Positions 20,066 to 32,221 are shown, counted from the stretch's first letter. The stretch: DNA of 64,000 nucleotides from Cycas panzhihuaensis (GCA_023213395.1 CM041465.1:5952001-6016000); one strand, 5' to 3'. Made by a program: numbers and translations. Notes: generated by a model from the sequence alone, not told the origin.

Positions 20066-22970
20066 GTAAAATATATACAATATGTTAAATCCATCTAGGA
20101 TTAGTTGATGCTAATAAGAGAGAATATACTTGATTTAGTGATCATTGCCTACATTTAAAGAAGTCTATCACTTCAATATAAAAATCTTACAACCACATTA
20201 ACACTTTTAGATAAACTATCCACTCTAATAATAGGTTCTTTGGAAAAAAAGATGAAGGATATGTACAAAAAATCATATAAAGTACTTACATCCAAATCAA
20301 AGGGTAAAAAGCCATATATTCCAAATAAGAACATGACTTCTAAGTTTATAGTTTAGAAGGAAAAAGTAGGAGGACTAAAGGGATAATACAAGCTTAAATA
20401 TTATCATTGTAGAAAGTTGGGACATATAAAGAAGGATCATTAGGAATTGTAGGAAAAACAACATCAATAATATCCTTAACAATAACCCCAACAACAAAAA
20501 TAACAATAATAATAATATCATCCATCTAGATAAGGTGGTCATATAAAAAATATAGCAAAAAATATGCATATTAAAATAATAAAGCAATTCTTTTTTTGTT
20601 GAATATAAAATGAGGTCAGATGCACAAGAGGTCTAGTTTATTAATTTAGGTGTATTAAGACACATGGCTGATAGATTGGAATGATTTTAATAAATGTGGG
20701 AGGTAAATTAGAAAGTCATCATTAGGGACAACATCAATCTAGAGGCTGTAAGAGTTAGAAAGGTATTATTTATCATGCCAAATAGTGAATGACAATATAT
20801 AGATAATGTTTTATATCTGACTAATCTAAAGGAGAATCTTATTTTTGTGGGTGAAATTGAACAATAAAATATGGCTATTGAATTCACCTGAGGATAGTGA
20901 ATGGTCCAAGATAAATAAAACAAGATTATAGGCAAAGGGCCTAAGGATAATAATATGTACAAATTACAAGGACACTCTGAATTATAAAGAGTGTTCCTTA
21001 TTGTAACTCAAAAGCAAAAATCAAAACTTGAATGAATGGGCTATTTGAACTACTTTAGCCTCTAATTAATGTATAAATTGAAAATGGTATATGGTTTTCC
21101 TTTGAGTAATGTTAAAACTTATTTATATGAATCATGTATCTTTGGAAAACAACATATAGAGCCACTTCTAAAAAAAAAGAGTATAAAGAGCCCAAGAAAA
21201 TCTTAGATTAGTTTACTTATATGTGAACCAATAGATGTTGTATCACTTGGTAGAGTAAGATATTTTACACTTTTAATAGAAACATTTTATGAAAAGTTTG
21301 AGTTTTTCCACTAAAGGAAAAATCATAAGCCTTCACCTATTTCAAATAGTTTAGGGAGTTGGCAGAGAATAAAAGTGGACATAAAATTAAGATCTCTTAA
21401 ACTAAGAATGGTGATGAATATACTTCAAATAGATTAAATTAGTTCTATAAAGACCATAAAATTATGAGGCACTTTACTATTACCTAAACACCTTAACAAG
21501 ATGGATTTATTAAGCAAATGAATAGAATTTTAGTTTTAAAAAGTTAAATCTATAATAAAATTCAAGGATATATCATATTTTTATGGGTTAAAGCTATGAA
21601 CATAACTATTATATTTAACAAATAGAGTTGTTACAAGGCTTATTAAGAAAATACCTATGAATACTTGGTCAAATAAAAGTTAATTATTTATCATTTAAAC
21701 TTTTTGGGTGTACAACATACATGCATATTCTAAAAGAAAAAAAAATAAAAGTTGGATGGAAAAAGATTGAAGCATCTTCTTATCAAGTACTTTGAAAAAA
21801 GTAAAGCTTATAGAGCTTACAACTTGTTGACTAGGAAGGTTTACATAACTTACGATATAATCTTTAGTGAATATAATAGTATAAATCATGGTTTAGTTGA
21901 TGTTAAGCAGTAGATTAAAGAGTTACCCAAATATAGTTCTCTAAATGATATTAATCAACCTAAATATAAAATATTTGATATTGGTGAATTAATATAATTA
22001 GGTTCCTTCCAATTTATATAATCTAAATCTAAGCAAAATCCAAAGATAGAGTCAATTTTGAAGTTAGAAACTTTCCTTGCTTTCAACTTTATCTTTAAAG
22101 AAAAATCTTCCTAAACAATACTTTAAAACTATAGAGGATATTGAAAAGTTATTACCTAAGTTAAAGGGAAAGTAAAAATCATAGATGTGACCTTCCAATT
22201 ATGTGAAGATTGCTTTTATAGTGCATGTTTTGGATGTTCATGAACCTTTCACAATTGAAAAAATAATAAAAAAGAAAAAGTAGAATGATGTTGTAGATAC
22301 TAAAATCTAAACTATAAAAAGAACCACACTTGGGATTTGGTTGAATTACCTACTAAAAAGTATGTAATCCTTTGAAAATAGATTTACAAAACTAAATGTA
22401 CATTTGATAGATCAATAGATAAATATAAAGGTAAACTTGTAGTGAAAGGCTTTAAGTGGTAATGGAAGATTAATTACTAAGAAACATTCGCTCTTATTAC
22501 AAAAATTAATACTATTTACCTCATGTGGTAATGGTTGCATAATTCAACTGGCAACTTCACTAAATGAATATGACAAGTATATTTTTTAATAGGGATTTAA
22601 CATAAGAAGTCTACATGGAGTGGGCACCTAGATTTATGAAAAAAAGTTAAGAGTGCTTGATATACCAACTCAAAAAGGCCTAATATTACTTGAAATAGGT
22701 TCTACGAGTTTGGTATGAAAATATTGATTAATATTTTCTCAAAAGTAGGTTTGAGCGATCCCTAACTTAAACCCATACATCAAAGTATTTGACAATAAAG
22801 TTATATTTGTGGTATTATATATTGACAATTTACTAATCATAGGTAATGATATTGATATAACATTAGACTTGAAAGTAGATCTTAATCATTTCTTTAAGAT
22901 GAATCTGAGAGTTCTTCACCACTTTTTTAGAGTGGAAATATAACAAAGGCCTGGACGTATCTTCATCTTT
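20066..22970 (+). pseudogene. Copia element D: rest of gag and pol (heavily decayed)
   Basis: Continuation of the frame broken at 14046. A degraded knuckle (KYYHCRKLGHIKKDH, near 20395-20440) marks the end of Gag. Integrase remnants follow (KNGDEYTSN near 21405; KLFGCTTYMHILK near 21695). RT is recognisable by TWDLVELPTKKYV (near 22330) and by VLYIDNLLIIGND (near 22810), where the catalytic YVDD has become YIDN. The end of RT (LRVLHHFFRVEI) is near 22905-22940. Stops occur every few dozen codons. RNase H and the 3' LTR are not recognisable before 22970. Confidence 0.75.
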
Positions 22971-23000
22971 ATAAGAATTTAAAATTTTACTTTGATACCA

Positions 23001-23079
23001 TATTAGAATATGCTCATAATATATAGCAAAAATATATCAAAGAAGTATAATGAATCAATATTATCATGAGGATTATGTA
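23001..23079 (-). repeat. Candidate older LTR, left part (split by element C)
   Basis: A degraded initiator-Met priming site (minus strand TGGTATCAAAGT, 22989-23000) is followed by TATTAGAATATGC, a likely decayed LTR end. Element C is inserted at 23080, and the candidate LTR would continue at 31669. Confidence 0.4.
23075..23079. repeat. Target-site duplication of element C (left)
   Basis: ATGTA, repeated exactly at 31664-31668. Confidence 0.9.
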
Positions 23080-23408
23080 TGTTGGGAATAATCCCAATGT
23101 TTGTGCACTAGAGCGCTTAGGGCCCCTCAAAGCCACCTTTGAGGGCCCCTAGGGCACCTTGAACTGCTCGTTACCGGACCGACCACTCACGTGAGGTAAT
23201 GATTCTGTTATTTATTTTTTATATTTTTTCAAACTAACCTTATTTGTTGTGCAGCTAGGGTGATGGCGCCCGACGCCTCCCCGAATCTCTATTTAAGGGT
23301 TGGGAATACCTCCCTGGTGTTTATTAACACCGCCACTCTTTCGGAAATCGCCGTTGTACTCAAGATGAAAGTCGCGTGATGTCCTGCTCTGCTCCTCCGG
23401 CTCCATCA
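23080..23408 (+). repeat. 5' LTR of element C
   Basis: 329 bp, TGTTGGGAATAATCCC to GGCTCCATCA. A TATA-like TATTTAAG lies at 23290-23297. A strong hairpin lies at 23119-23150 (14 bp arms, one mismatch, 4 nt loop), and the first bases form a second small hairpin. Confidence 0.93.
23290..23297 (+). promoter_or_regulatory. TATA-like box in the element C LTR
   Basis: TATTTAAG, preserved in the 3' LTR copy, about 110 bp before the LTR end. It is the best candidate for the retrotransposon promoter. Confidence 0.5.
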
Positions 23409-23410
23409 TT

Positions 23411-23422
23411 TGGTATCAGAGC
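23411..23422 (+). other. Primer binding site of element C
   Basis: TGGTATCAGAGC, two bases after the LTR end; perfect match to the plant initiator-Met tRNA site. Confidence 0.93.
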
Positions 23423-23830
23423 TAAGTTGAGCTAGGTTGTCTATTTTCGGTTTTTGGTTGCTCAATCGTCTGACGGAACATAGCTATATGACTGCTCGTT
23501 GAGATTCTGGCGAGCTCACCGATCTGCTGGAGAAGACGGATCTGGATTTCATTCACTGTGGAGGAAGATCTCCCGCTCGGAAGTTTGCTCTCCACACGGA
23601 AACCAGGTTCTTCGTTTCATTTTTTTAATTTTTTATAAATATTTTGATATATGCATTTTTACTCAGTACTTTGATCAACTGTCCTCATCCATTGTTCAGT
23701 TTTCATATATTGACTCTATCGATATATTATTCATTATTTATATTTGTCACCTTCTTTGTTTGCCATTATTACTACATTATTATTGGCCCGAACTTCTGCA
23801 TCTCCTTTCTGCTCTCTATCTTGCCCTGAG
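23423..23830 (+). other. Upstream leader of element C
   Basis: Untranslated. The part around 23528-23620 (TGGAGAAGACGGATCTGG, then a GGAAGAAGATCTC-like stretch and AACCAGGTTCTTC) is homologous to element B at about 41195-41310, which fixes the relation of the leaders. Confidence 0.7.
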
Positions 23831-24760
23831 AAAGCCGTTTCCATCCCTGCGTCCCCGTCCGTCTCGCCCTGACCCGTTTGCATTTCCGTATTCCTTTTAC
23901 GTCTTTAAAAAAACCGTACGCCGTCGGCCCCGCCCTCCTCTCTGGTCCGCGCCCAGCGTCGCCTCTCGTGCGTATTCATTCGCCGATCCGTTCCGGTCAG
24001 ATTCGCTGCGGCGCCCCGTGTTCGCCATTGCGTCACCGTGCGCCCCGATCCCGTTCGTTGTTCGTTGCCCGTGGACAATCCCCATGCTCGCCAAGGCCGC
24101 CTGCTCCCGCCTGTGGGCCGCCGTGCTGCCGCGCAGCGCCGCCGCCGCCCATCGCCCTCGGGTGCGCGCCGCTTCTCAAGGGTGCGCCCCGATCCCGTTC
24201 GTTGTTCGTTGCCCGTGGACGATCCCGTGCAGCCGCGCTGCCGCCCGTTCCCGCCTGGTGGCCGCTCGCCAGCTGCCGCCGCCGCCGCCCACCGCCCGCT
24301 CGGTTCGCGCCGCTTCTTGAGAGCCGTGGCGCCGCCTGCTCTCGTGGTGACGTCCCATCGCCGCCGCCGCCATCGCTCGCGCCCGCGCCGCCTTTCTTGA
24401 GAGCCGTGCGCGCCTCGTTCCCCTACGTGGTGACGCCCCACCGTCTTCGTTACGTGTTCGGCGCCGCCGCTGCCTCTCCCCCGCTGAACGTTCGTTCGCC
24501 TTCGGACTATGTTCAATACTTGCGTTCTGTATTCATTGCCCGTGTGGACGTTGCGTCGCCCTGGCGCATCGGACTGTATTCAATACTTGCGTTCATTCGC
24601 CTTCGGACTGTATTCATTACCCGTGTACTGTATTCATTACTGCCTGCCCGTGTGGACGTTGCGTCGCCCTGGCGCTTTGCTTCATCGGACTGTATTCATT
24701 ACTGCCCGCCCCTGTGGACGTTGCGTCGCCCTGGCTTGAAGTTTCGTTTCATTTCTGTAC
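23830..24760 (+). repeat. GC-rich tandem-repeat island in the element C leader
   Basis: A CpG-dense stretch of about 0.9 kb in an AT-rich window. It contains nested direct repeats: a unit starting GTGCGCCCCGATCCCGTTCG at 24038 and 24182 (144 bp apart), copies of CTTGAGAGCCGTG near 24315 and 24398, and a CGTGTGGACGTTGCGTCGCC unit near 24540, 24649 and (decayed) 24714. All frames are open over long stretches, giving Pro/Arg/Ala-rich products without domains, so I read it as non-coding. It occupies the same part of the leader as the captured blocks of A and B. Confidence 0.75.
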
Positions 24761-24959
24761 TATTTGCTTGAAGTGCATCGTTTCATTTATTGCTCTTATT
24801 GTAGCTCTTATACGTTATTATATTCTTGTATATTTCTGTCCGGTCATTGTATACCTTTATTCTATTTCAGTTATTGCATATATATTGGCACGTTGATTTA
24901 CGTCATTATTTGGCACTTCGTTATTGCAGTTTGAATAATTTTATTTTGTTTGTTTTTTA

Positions 24960-25034
24960 ACTCGACAAGCGAGTTCACCCTCCTGGCATCGGAGGTTCCC
25001 TGTTTTTTGGCTGGTCTTGGGTTCAATCCCAGCC
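24960..25034 (+). other. Run of three compact hairpins in the element C leader
   Basis: Three perfect stems in 75 bases: ACTCG/CGAGT (24960-24974), CCTCC/GGAGG with a 7 nt loop (24979-24995) and GGCTGG/CCAGCC (25009-25034). The last contains a T-loop-like GGTTCAATCC. It is not a tRNA gene, because no acceptor stem forms. It may be a structured leader RNA element. Confidence 0.4.
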
Positions 25035-25079
25035 CAGTACATCCTCAGACACGTTTTAATAAGTGTTTTTTCACTTGTA

Positions 25080-26500
25080 AACTTTATTTTTTCAAAATTT
25101 CATTTTTTTTCATAGGGTTATTGGCGCATTTTTTGCCATAACTTCTATTTGGCTCATCGGTTTCAGACGAAACCTGTGCCATCAGCTCAGAAATTTTCCG
25201 TAGATAATTTTCGACTGGTCATAAGACCGTTTTGGTGCCCATTTGACTTCGTTTCACCCCTTTTAACATTGGACTTTCGAAATTTCAGCAGTTTTTACAT
25301 TTTTGATAAAATCGGTTTTAGAACTGGCTGCTATTCATTGTTGGTAAATTGTTTTGTATCCGAATTTTTTCTATTGTGATCTATATCATATAGACTCTAA
25401 TACCCATCTTTTACTTTTATTTTTTGACTTCATTTTTACTAATATTTTAATCGTTAACATAAGAAAATTAGTTGATTTTACCTGTTTCTTGAACATTCTC
25501 CATAAAGATACTTCTCACCTTTTTCACTATAACTTTTGCAATTTTTATCAGATTTCATTTTCGCCGCCTTGGGAAGCTGACTCATTTCTCTTCACTGTGA
25601 TATATTTTTTCATATATTTTGACATATTCTGCTTATATTTCAAATCAGCTAAAGTTGAGTCATTTTATTGGCCTAAATCTGCTTTTCTTACACCTGTTTA
25701 ATATATTCTTTCAAACTTTTTTCAATTGGCAGAATATTAATTACTTCATCAATAATATTTGATCATTTGTTCAACTTTTCTAAGGATTAATTAGTACTTT
25801 TTTACAAATTTTTGCCTACCTTGCTCCTGTTAGGCTCCATAAGGAGGTCCTTTTCTTAGCATCGTTCAAAACGTGACTTATTGGTATCATTTTTCAAAAC
25901 CGTCTGTCTTATTGGATTCATATTTCAGCAATCTACATATTGATAAAATTTTAAGCTATTCTGACCTCTTTCAATATCATTTTTAATCTGCTAAAGTTAA
26001 GTATATATATTCATCCTAACAAGCTTGTCCTTCTTTCAAAAATTGTAAAGAAAATTCTAGTCTACTCAAAGTTTTTTGCTTGATCTTTCTACAAGCACTT
26101 TACATTATTTTGAACAAGTATTTATTTATAAGGTAATACATAAAAGTTGTTCTTAAAAAGAAGTTTTTTTACATTGAAGATTTATTATTCATTTGAGAAA
26201 TTGGCATCTGTTTATCTATTCTCAAAAGTTTATTTTAAATCTTGCATAAGTGAAAAGTTTTTTAGCATCATTACTTCCTTTTTGATTAAAAGTGTATCAA
26301 AGTTCTTCTTCATTATTGGAAAATATCATCCTTCTTGCACTTATAAAAGAAAAATTGCATTTCTTTTCAAAGGCATCTTATATTTGTTTGAAGGACATTA
26401 TATATTTTTAAAAAGCGAAAAGAGTTTTTTTGTAAAAGCTTTCATTTCATCTTGATTAGAGCATTTTTTCTATTATCAAAAGAATTTTTCCTTTTCTAAG
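25080..26500 (+). other. Downstream leader of element C
   Basis: AT-rich, no coding. Homologous to leader sequence of elements A (about 8220-9380) and B (about 43560-44650), for example the phrases around GCTCATCGGTTT and GGAAGCTGACTCA. Confidence 0.65.
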
Positions 26501-26529
26501 CCAGACCACATTGCTAAATAGATTAGTTT

Positions 26530-26990
26530 TCACATTAAATAAGATAACTCCCGAATTGAACCACATTTTTCCGGCCTTGCAAGGGGCAGTTAGGACCCTG
26601 GTTACCACTCTCAAGACACGCTAATTGGCCTACTCATATTGGATGAGGACACCATTAGCTATCGTGTGTATACGGTGGCGGTGAGGTGCGTAACCTTTCC
26701 TTTTATGGTGTTTGGAGACCAAGGCTAGACACGAGAGGGTGAGTGCCTTTGGTTCGAGAACCTTCACCGCTAGATCCGCTGTTAGGCATAAATCCGGCAG
26801 TGGACCAACAATTGTGGGGGTGTCAAAGCCCTCTTAGCAGCCCACGCACTGAAGTATATAGAGCCTGGCCAAGACTTGAGATAACGGGTCCCTGTTTTGC
26901 CATCCGTAAGGTGCGCCATCGAGAATAGCAAGAAGGTTACCCGGGAGAAACATAAACTTAGAGCCTAGTAGCCTTTCTAGGTCCTAGTTC
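26530..26990 (+). other. Mixed-composition leader block before element C gag, absent from A and B
   Basis: About 460 bp of more balanced base composition without a convincing open frame, ending about 130 bp before the gag ATG. Elements A and B lack it. It contains several short inverted repeats; GGTTCGAGAACC at 26751 resembles a tRNA T-arm, but no cloverleaf forms. Function unknown. Confidence 0.4.
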
Positions 26991-27124
26991 ATTTGTTCAA
27001 ACTTTTAAAACCTTGGGATATATATATTTAGAAATAATCTCTTTCACTTTAAGTTCTTTCAAATTTTCTACATTCAAATATTTTGCTATTGCATTTATTA
27101 TTTTTTATACAACCTTAATTTAAA

Positions 27125-30100
27125 ATGACATCTAGTTTTGGGAATATGATTATTCCTAAGTTTGATGGAAATAATTTTCTTAACTGGAGTAGGAGGATGA
27201 GGCCCATCCTCATAGCAAATGAAATGTGGGATATAGTGAGAAATGGTTACAATGACTTAGGATCAAATCCAACTGATTCTGAAAAAGCTACATACAAAGA
27301 AAATATCAAAAAAGATAATGAAGCCTTAGCCCTTATCTTTTGTGCTTTGGAAGATCACGTTTTCCCACGCGTTAGTGAATCCATTAAGTCCAAAGAGGCT
27401 TGGGATACTTTACGACTTATATCTGAAGAATTGCGTCCTCTAAACTACAAAACTTAACAAGTAACTTTGAAAATTTACCTATGATCCCTCATCAATCAAT
27501 AAGTGAATTTATGAGGAAGATTCAAGCGATAGTTAAGTAAATGTGGTTCCTTGGGGATACCTTAACCGAACAAAGAGTTGTTGAACGAATCCTTCGATGT
27601 GTAGGAGCCGTTAGACGCTTTGAAATGGTAGCTACAAGTATTAGTGTATCTAAAGACCTAAGTACCCTCAAAATAGAACAACTTACTGCTATGCTTATGT
27701 CCATAGAAGAGCAACAAGCTGCCAACGAAACCTTAGAACATGCCTTTGCTACAAAGGCCAATATTCAATCTAATCCTCAAGATGGCCCTTCAAAACAAAA
27801 TGAATCCCCTTTAAGGCGAAAAGATGAAAACCCTAGAACTAAACCTAGACAAAATCCTTCACGATACCAAGCTCCTCATAATAGACAAGGACGACCCCCA
27901 CAACATGAAAACTCTCCAAGACACTCGAACACTCAAAGAAACCCTAACCAACAAAGACAAGTTGAAAATCATTCTTGTTGTCCACATTGTCATGGGAACC
28001 CACAACCTTCTAGAACACCTCAAAACTATCGTGACCAACCAAGAAATACTCATACTCAATTCTATGAGGAAAGGGGGAGACCTCTCAACTTTGATCACTC
28101 TTCACCAAGGAATCAAGATCTTAGTTATGGAGAAAGAGATCAACTATATTGCACTTATTGTCGTAGAAATGGTCACACTGAAGATAAGTGTTTTTCAAAA
28201 CATGGACCACCCTCTAGAGGACATGTGTCAAATACATCAGAATCTAAAATCAACAATAGGTTATTTCTATCTAGTTTTTCAAACCAGGAAGAAGAGGATG
28301 ATAGTTGGTACATTGATTCCGGTTGTTCCACCCACATGACCCATAAAGAACAATTATTTCAAACTTTGGATACAAATAAGAAAGGGTCTATTATGTTTGG
28401 AGACAACACCTCTCACCAATCGATTGGAAAAGGTAACATTGCCTTATTGACTGATAGTGGTGAATATAAATATCTAAATGATGTTCTATACGTCCCCGCC
28501 TTAAAGAAAAACTTACTATCCAGAGGGATGATGATGGGACAAGACTATAAAATAATTTTTGACAACGGCGAATGTGTCATTAAAGACAAACGACAAAATG
28601 AAGCTATTGTTGCTAGGGGTATCATGACTAAAGATCGCTTTATTTAAACTTACTATCACCCCTCGGATACATATGCCCTTAGAACCACAACTACTATGGA
28701 TAGTGACCTATGGCATCGACGCTTTGGCCACCTTAATTATACAAGTTTAGCCCTTATGAAAAGATTAGATATGGTTAATGGCTTACCCCCTATTGATATT
28801 AACAAAGAGTTGTGTGAGGGATGCCTTCTTGGAAAACATCATAGAGAAAGTTTTCCAGACTTTAGCCATCGGACATCCGCCTCTTCAACTCAGATACACA
28901 GATATTTGTGGCCCAATGGCCACTCCTCATAGCAGGTGCCAAATATTTCCTTATATTTATTGATGACTTTACAAGAAAGACTTGGGTGTTCTTTCTCAAA
29001 TACAAATCTGATGCTTTTGACCACTTTGTTGACTTCAAAACCTTCGTTGAGCGACAAAGTGGATACCATATCCTCTCCTTAAGATCAGATAATGGGGGAG
29101 AATTTACCTCTAATATCTTCAAAGATTATCAGATCCAACATGGGATTAGGCGACAACATACCAACCCCTACACCCCACAACAAAATGGTGTAGCTGAAAG
29201 GAAAAACATAACTATAGTAGAAATGGCACGTTGTATGCTTAAAGATAAAAACTTAGGCCATGAATTTTGGGCTGAAGCAGTCCATACCGCAGTCTACTTA
29301 CTTAATCGATGTTCCACAAAAGCTGTTAGAGGGAAGACACCAGAAGAAGCATGGACAGGTTATAAACCTAGTATCCGTCACCTTAAGATATTTGGCTGTT
29401 TAGCCTATGCCCACATCCCTGACCAAAGAAGAACCAAATTAGATGATCATAGTGTAAAATGCATCTTTATTGGATATAGTGAATCATCAAAATCTTACAA
29501 AGTTTATGATCCCAAATCCCGAAAAGTTATTCTGAGTAGGGATGTCAAATTTCAAGAAGATACCTACTATCAAAATAACCATGAACAACAAAAGGACATT
29601 ACTATTAAGTTTAATGCATCAAATACATCCAAATATGTGCTCCTATGTGGAGAAACTCTCCAGAAACTACTAGGGAAACAACATCACCTCAACCACCATC
29701 ACAACCACTACCTAAATGGGTTCAACGCAATCATGACTTAGGAGATATATTAGATAACAATCGAAGATCTACACGTTCACACAAAGTTAACTTTGCTTTA
29801 ATGAGTAAGTTACTTGAAAGTCATGAGCCTCAAACCTTTGGTGAGGCTAATCAACATGAGTCTTTGGCAAAAGCCATGCAAGAGGAATATAAATCTATCG
29901 TTAAAAATGATACTTGGGAACTTGTAGACTTACCACCAAGAAAGAAAGCCATTGGAACCAAATGGGTTTATAAGAATAAGTTCCACTGATGGATCAATTG
30001 ATAAATATAAAGCTCGTTTAGTTGCCAAAGGATATGCCCAAAAGAAGGCATAGACTATACCAAACATTTGCCCGATTGCTAGAATGGAATCGATTCAGTA

Positions 30101-31329
30101 TGATAATAGGTTTAGCCGCCCGAATGGGTTGGCCTGTTTATCAAATGGACGGAAAAAGTGCTTTTTTAAATGGTTATAGTCAAGAAGATATCTATGTCTC
30201 TCAACCCCTGCTTTGAAGTCGTGGGGAAGAAAACAAAGTGTATAAGTTAAAGAAAGCGTTATATGGTCTAAAACAAGCACCTAGGGCTTGGTATTCCCGT
30301 ATAGACACATATCTTAAAGATCAAGGGTTTGAAAGATCTCAAGCAGATCCAAACCTATACACTAAAATTAAAGGAGATTCGATATTGATCGTAGGACTTT
30401 ATGTAGACGACTTAATTTATACCGGAAATGACTCCCACCTTTTAAATCAATTTAAAGAAGCTATGTGTAAGGAATTCGAAATGAGACTTAGGTCTTATGC
30501 ACTACTTCCTAGGATTGGAAGTGTGGCAAGATAAACAAGGAATATTTATCTCTCAACATAAATATATACTAGACCTTCTACAAAGATTTAATATGACAAG
30601 CAGAAACCATTATCAATACCGCAGAATTGGAATTAAACTCTCTAAGATGATGACTCAACCTCAGTTGATCCCACTCACTATAGACAATTGATTGGTAGCC
30701 TACTTTATTTAACCTCTACTCGACCTGATATAACATATTACGTAAGTGTTGTATCTAGATTTATGCAGATCCAAAGACATCCCATTGGCAAGTCGCTAAA
30801 AGAATCCTCGAGATACCTTAAAGGGACTTGAATTTGGACTATACTACAAACCTACATCCGAGTTTCGCTAACAGTTACATGATTGACAATGGGTGATATT
30901 GATGATAGAAAATCTACCGGTTATGCATTTAGTATGGGATCGCAGCAGAGCTTGGAGTTCAAAGAAACAAAATACCGTGTCCTTATCCACAACAAGGGTA
31001 ATATAAAGCCGCAGTTGTTAGGTGCCCGTGAATCAACTGTTAAGAAGACTCTTACAGATTTTCAAATTAAACAAAGAAGGCCCCACTAAAATTTGGTGTG
31101 ACAATCGAGCGCTATTCAAATGACAAAAAATCCAGTATTCCATTGCAGTACAAAGCATATTGAAACTCAATACCACTTTATTCAGAACTTGTACAAGCGA
31201 AGATAGAGTTCACTTATTGTAGCAATCAAGATCAAACAATGGATATTTTTACAAAGGCCTTGGGAAAAATCAAGTTTGAAAAGTTCAGAGATGATTTAGG
31301 AGTCATACACATTGGGCTTATGGGGGAGA
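27125..31329 (+). pseudogene. Element C copia gag-pol polyprotein, multiply frameshifted
   Basis: Gag starts at 27125 (MTSSFGNMIIPKFDG). A frameshift near 27440 and TAA at 27538 interrupt it. The knuckle is CTYCRRNGHTEDKC (about 28150-28195), the protease motif WYIDSGCSTHMTH (28306). The pre-integrase HRRFGH and C-x2-C follow (about 28712-28845). The integrase core keeps its DDE residues in FIDDFTRKTW (28960), RSDNGGEF (29086) and NGVAERKN (29185). RT has TKWVYK, DGKSAFLNGYSQEDIYV, LYGLKQAPRAWYS and intact LYVDDLIYTGND (30400). RNase H is weakly preserved (STGYAFSMG near 30915; FTKALGKIKFEKFRDD near 31250). Further stops or shifts lie near 28645, 28890, 29735, 29990, 30207 and 30490. The domain order is that of Ty1/copia. 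Confidence 0.92.
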
Positions 31330-31330
31330 A
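31319..31330 (+). other. Polypurine tract of element C
   Basis: TATGGGGGAGAA directly before the 3' LTR start. Confidence 0.85.
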
Positions 31331-31663
31331 TGTTGGGAATAATCCCAATGTTTGTGCACTAGAGCTTAGGGCCCCTCAAAGCCACCTTTGAGGGCCCCTA
31401 GGGCACCTTGAACTGCTCAGCCCGCCTGGACCGACCACTCACGTGAGGTAATGATTTACTGTTATTTATTTTTATATTTTTTCAAACTAACCTTATTTGT
31501 TGTGCAAATTTAGGGTGATGGCGCCCGACGCCTCCCCGAATCTCTATTTAAGGGTTGGGAATACCTCCCTGGTGTTTATTAACACCGCCACTCTTTCAGA
31601 AATCACCGTTGTACTCAAGATGAAAGTCGCGTGATGTCCTGCTCTGCTCCTCCGGCTCCATCA
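31331..31663 (+). repeat. 3' LTR of element C
   Basis: 333 bp, nearly identical to 23080-23408 apart from a few substitutions and small indels. The hairpin is at 31368-31399. Confidence 0.93.
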
Positions 31664-31668
31664 ATGTA
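31664..31668. repeat. Target-site duplication of element C (right)
   Basis: ATGTA, identical to 23075-23079. Confidence 0.9.
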
Positions 31669-32100
31669 CATAAAACATGTATGTAAGATAAATATGTTAA
31701 TTAATAATAAGAACATAATGTATAAACATATGTATGAATGTATCATAAGAGAGACAACAAATCTATATGTGGCAAACCCAGTGTAGGAAAAACTACAAAA
31801 GAAAGTTAGAGTTGAGAGTTCATCTTTAAGATATCAAATAATTGCATATCTAAGTCAATCTTTCTTTCTTAATCCTTTCTCAAGTTCTCAATCGATATGT
31901 GTATGTATTCATAGATACATCACCTCATAAATAGCTTATATTATCTTTTAAGTTATTTTATCATCTAATAGGATGTTTATATAAATAGTTATGCATACGA
32001 TATCTATTAATTATTAGCATATAATATTCATTTTGTGATAAAGGTATGCAAAGTAGTTTTAAGACTCGACAAGGCTGCCTCTAGTCGTCTATAGGTAACA
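31669..32100 (-). repeat. Candidate older LTR, right part (split by element C)
   Basis: Would complete the LTR begun at 23001 and end at GGTAACA (32100), giving a total of about 511 bp with TGTTA..TAATA-type termini on the minus strand. No second copy is visible, so the right end is tentative. No gene was seen. Confidence 0.35.
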
Positions 32101-32190
32101 TAGGGAAAAGGTACGTATTATTTTATTTATTTATTATTAATATTTAATTTAAAAAAATCAGTCAATGGCAAACTTTCCCTAATGTCTTGC

Positions 32191-32221
<31 letters not shown>

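Larger units (their letters stand above)
23080..31663 (+). mobile_element. Element C: full-length Ty1/copia retrotransposon
   Basis: 8.6 kb complete element: LTRs 23080-23408 and 31331-31663, priming site, 3.7 kb leader including a GC-rich tandem-repeat island, copia-order gag-protease-integrase-RT-RNase H, polypurine tract and a perfect ATGTA duplication. The LTRs are about 95-97 percent identical by eye, making C one of the younger insertions here. Its LTR 3' end and leader are homologous to elements A, B and F, so it represents the pol-encoding relative of the gene-capturing elements. Several frameshifts in gag-pol make this particular copy defective. Confidence 0.93.

Noticed and set aside
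14042-20070. Five-base target duplication of element K
   Set aside because: TTAGA on the left and GTAAA on the right share only three positions; the insertion is supported by the interrupted copia gag and the LTRs, not by a clean duplication.
23499-24771. Long open frames of up to 297 codons in several frames and both strands
   Set aside because: High GC content suppresses stop codons in all frames at once; the products are Pro/Arg/Ala-rich and repeated, without domains. The island is treated as non-coding leader.
26751-26762. T-arm-like GGTTCGAGAACC, possible tRNA gene
   Set aside because: No matching acceptor, D or anticodon arms at the right spacing.
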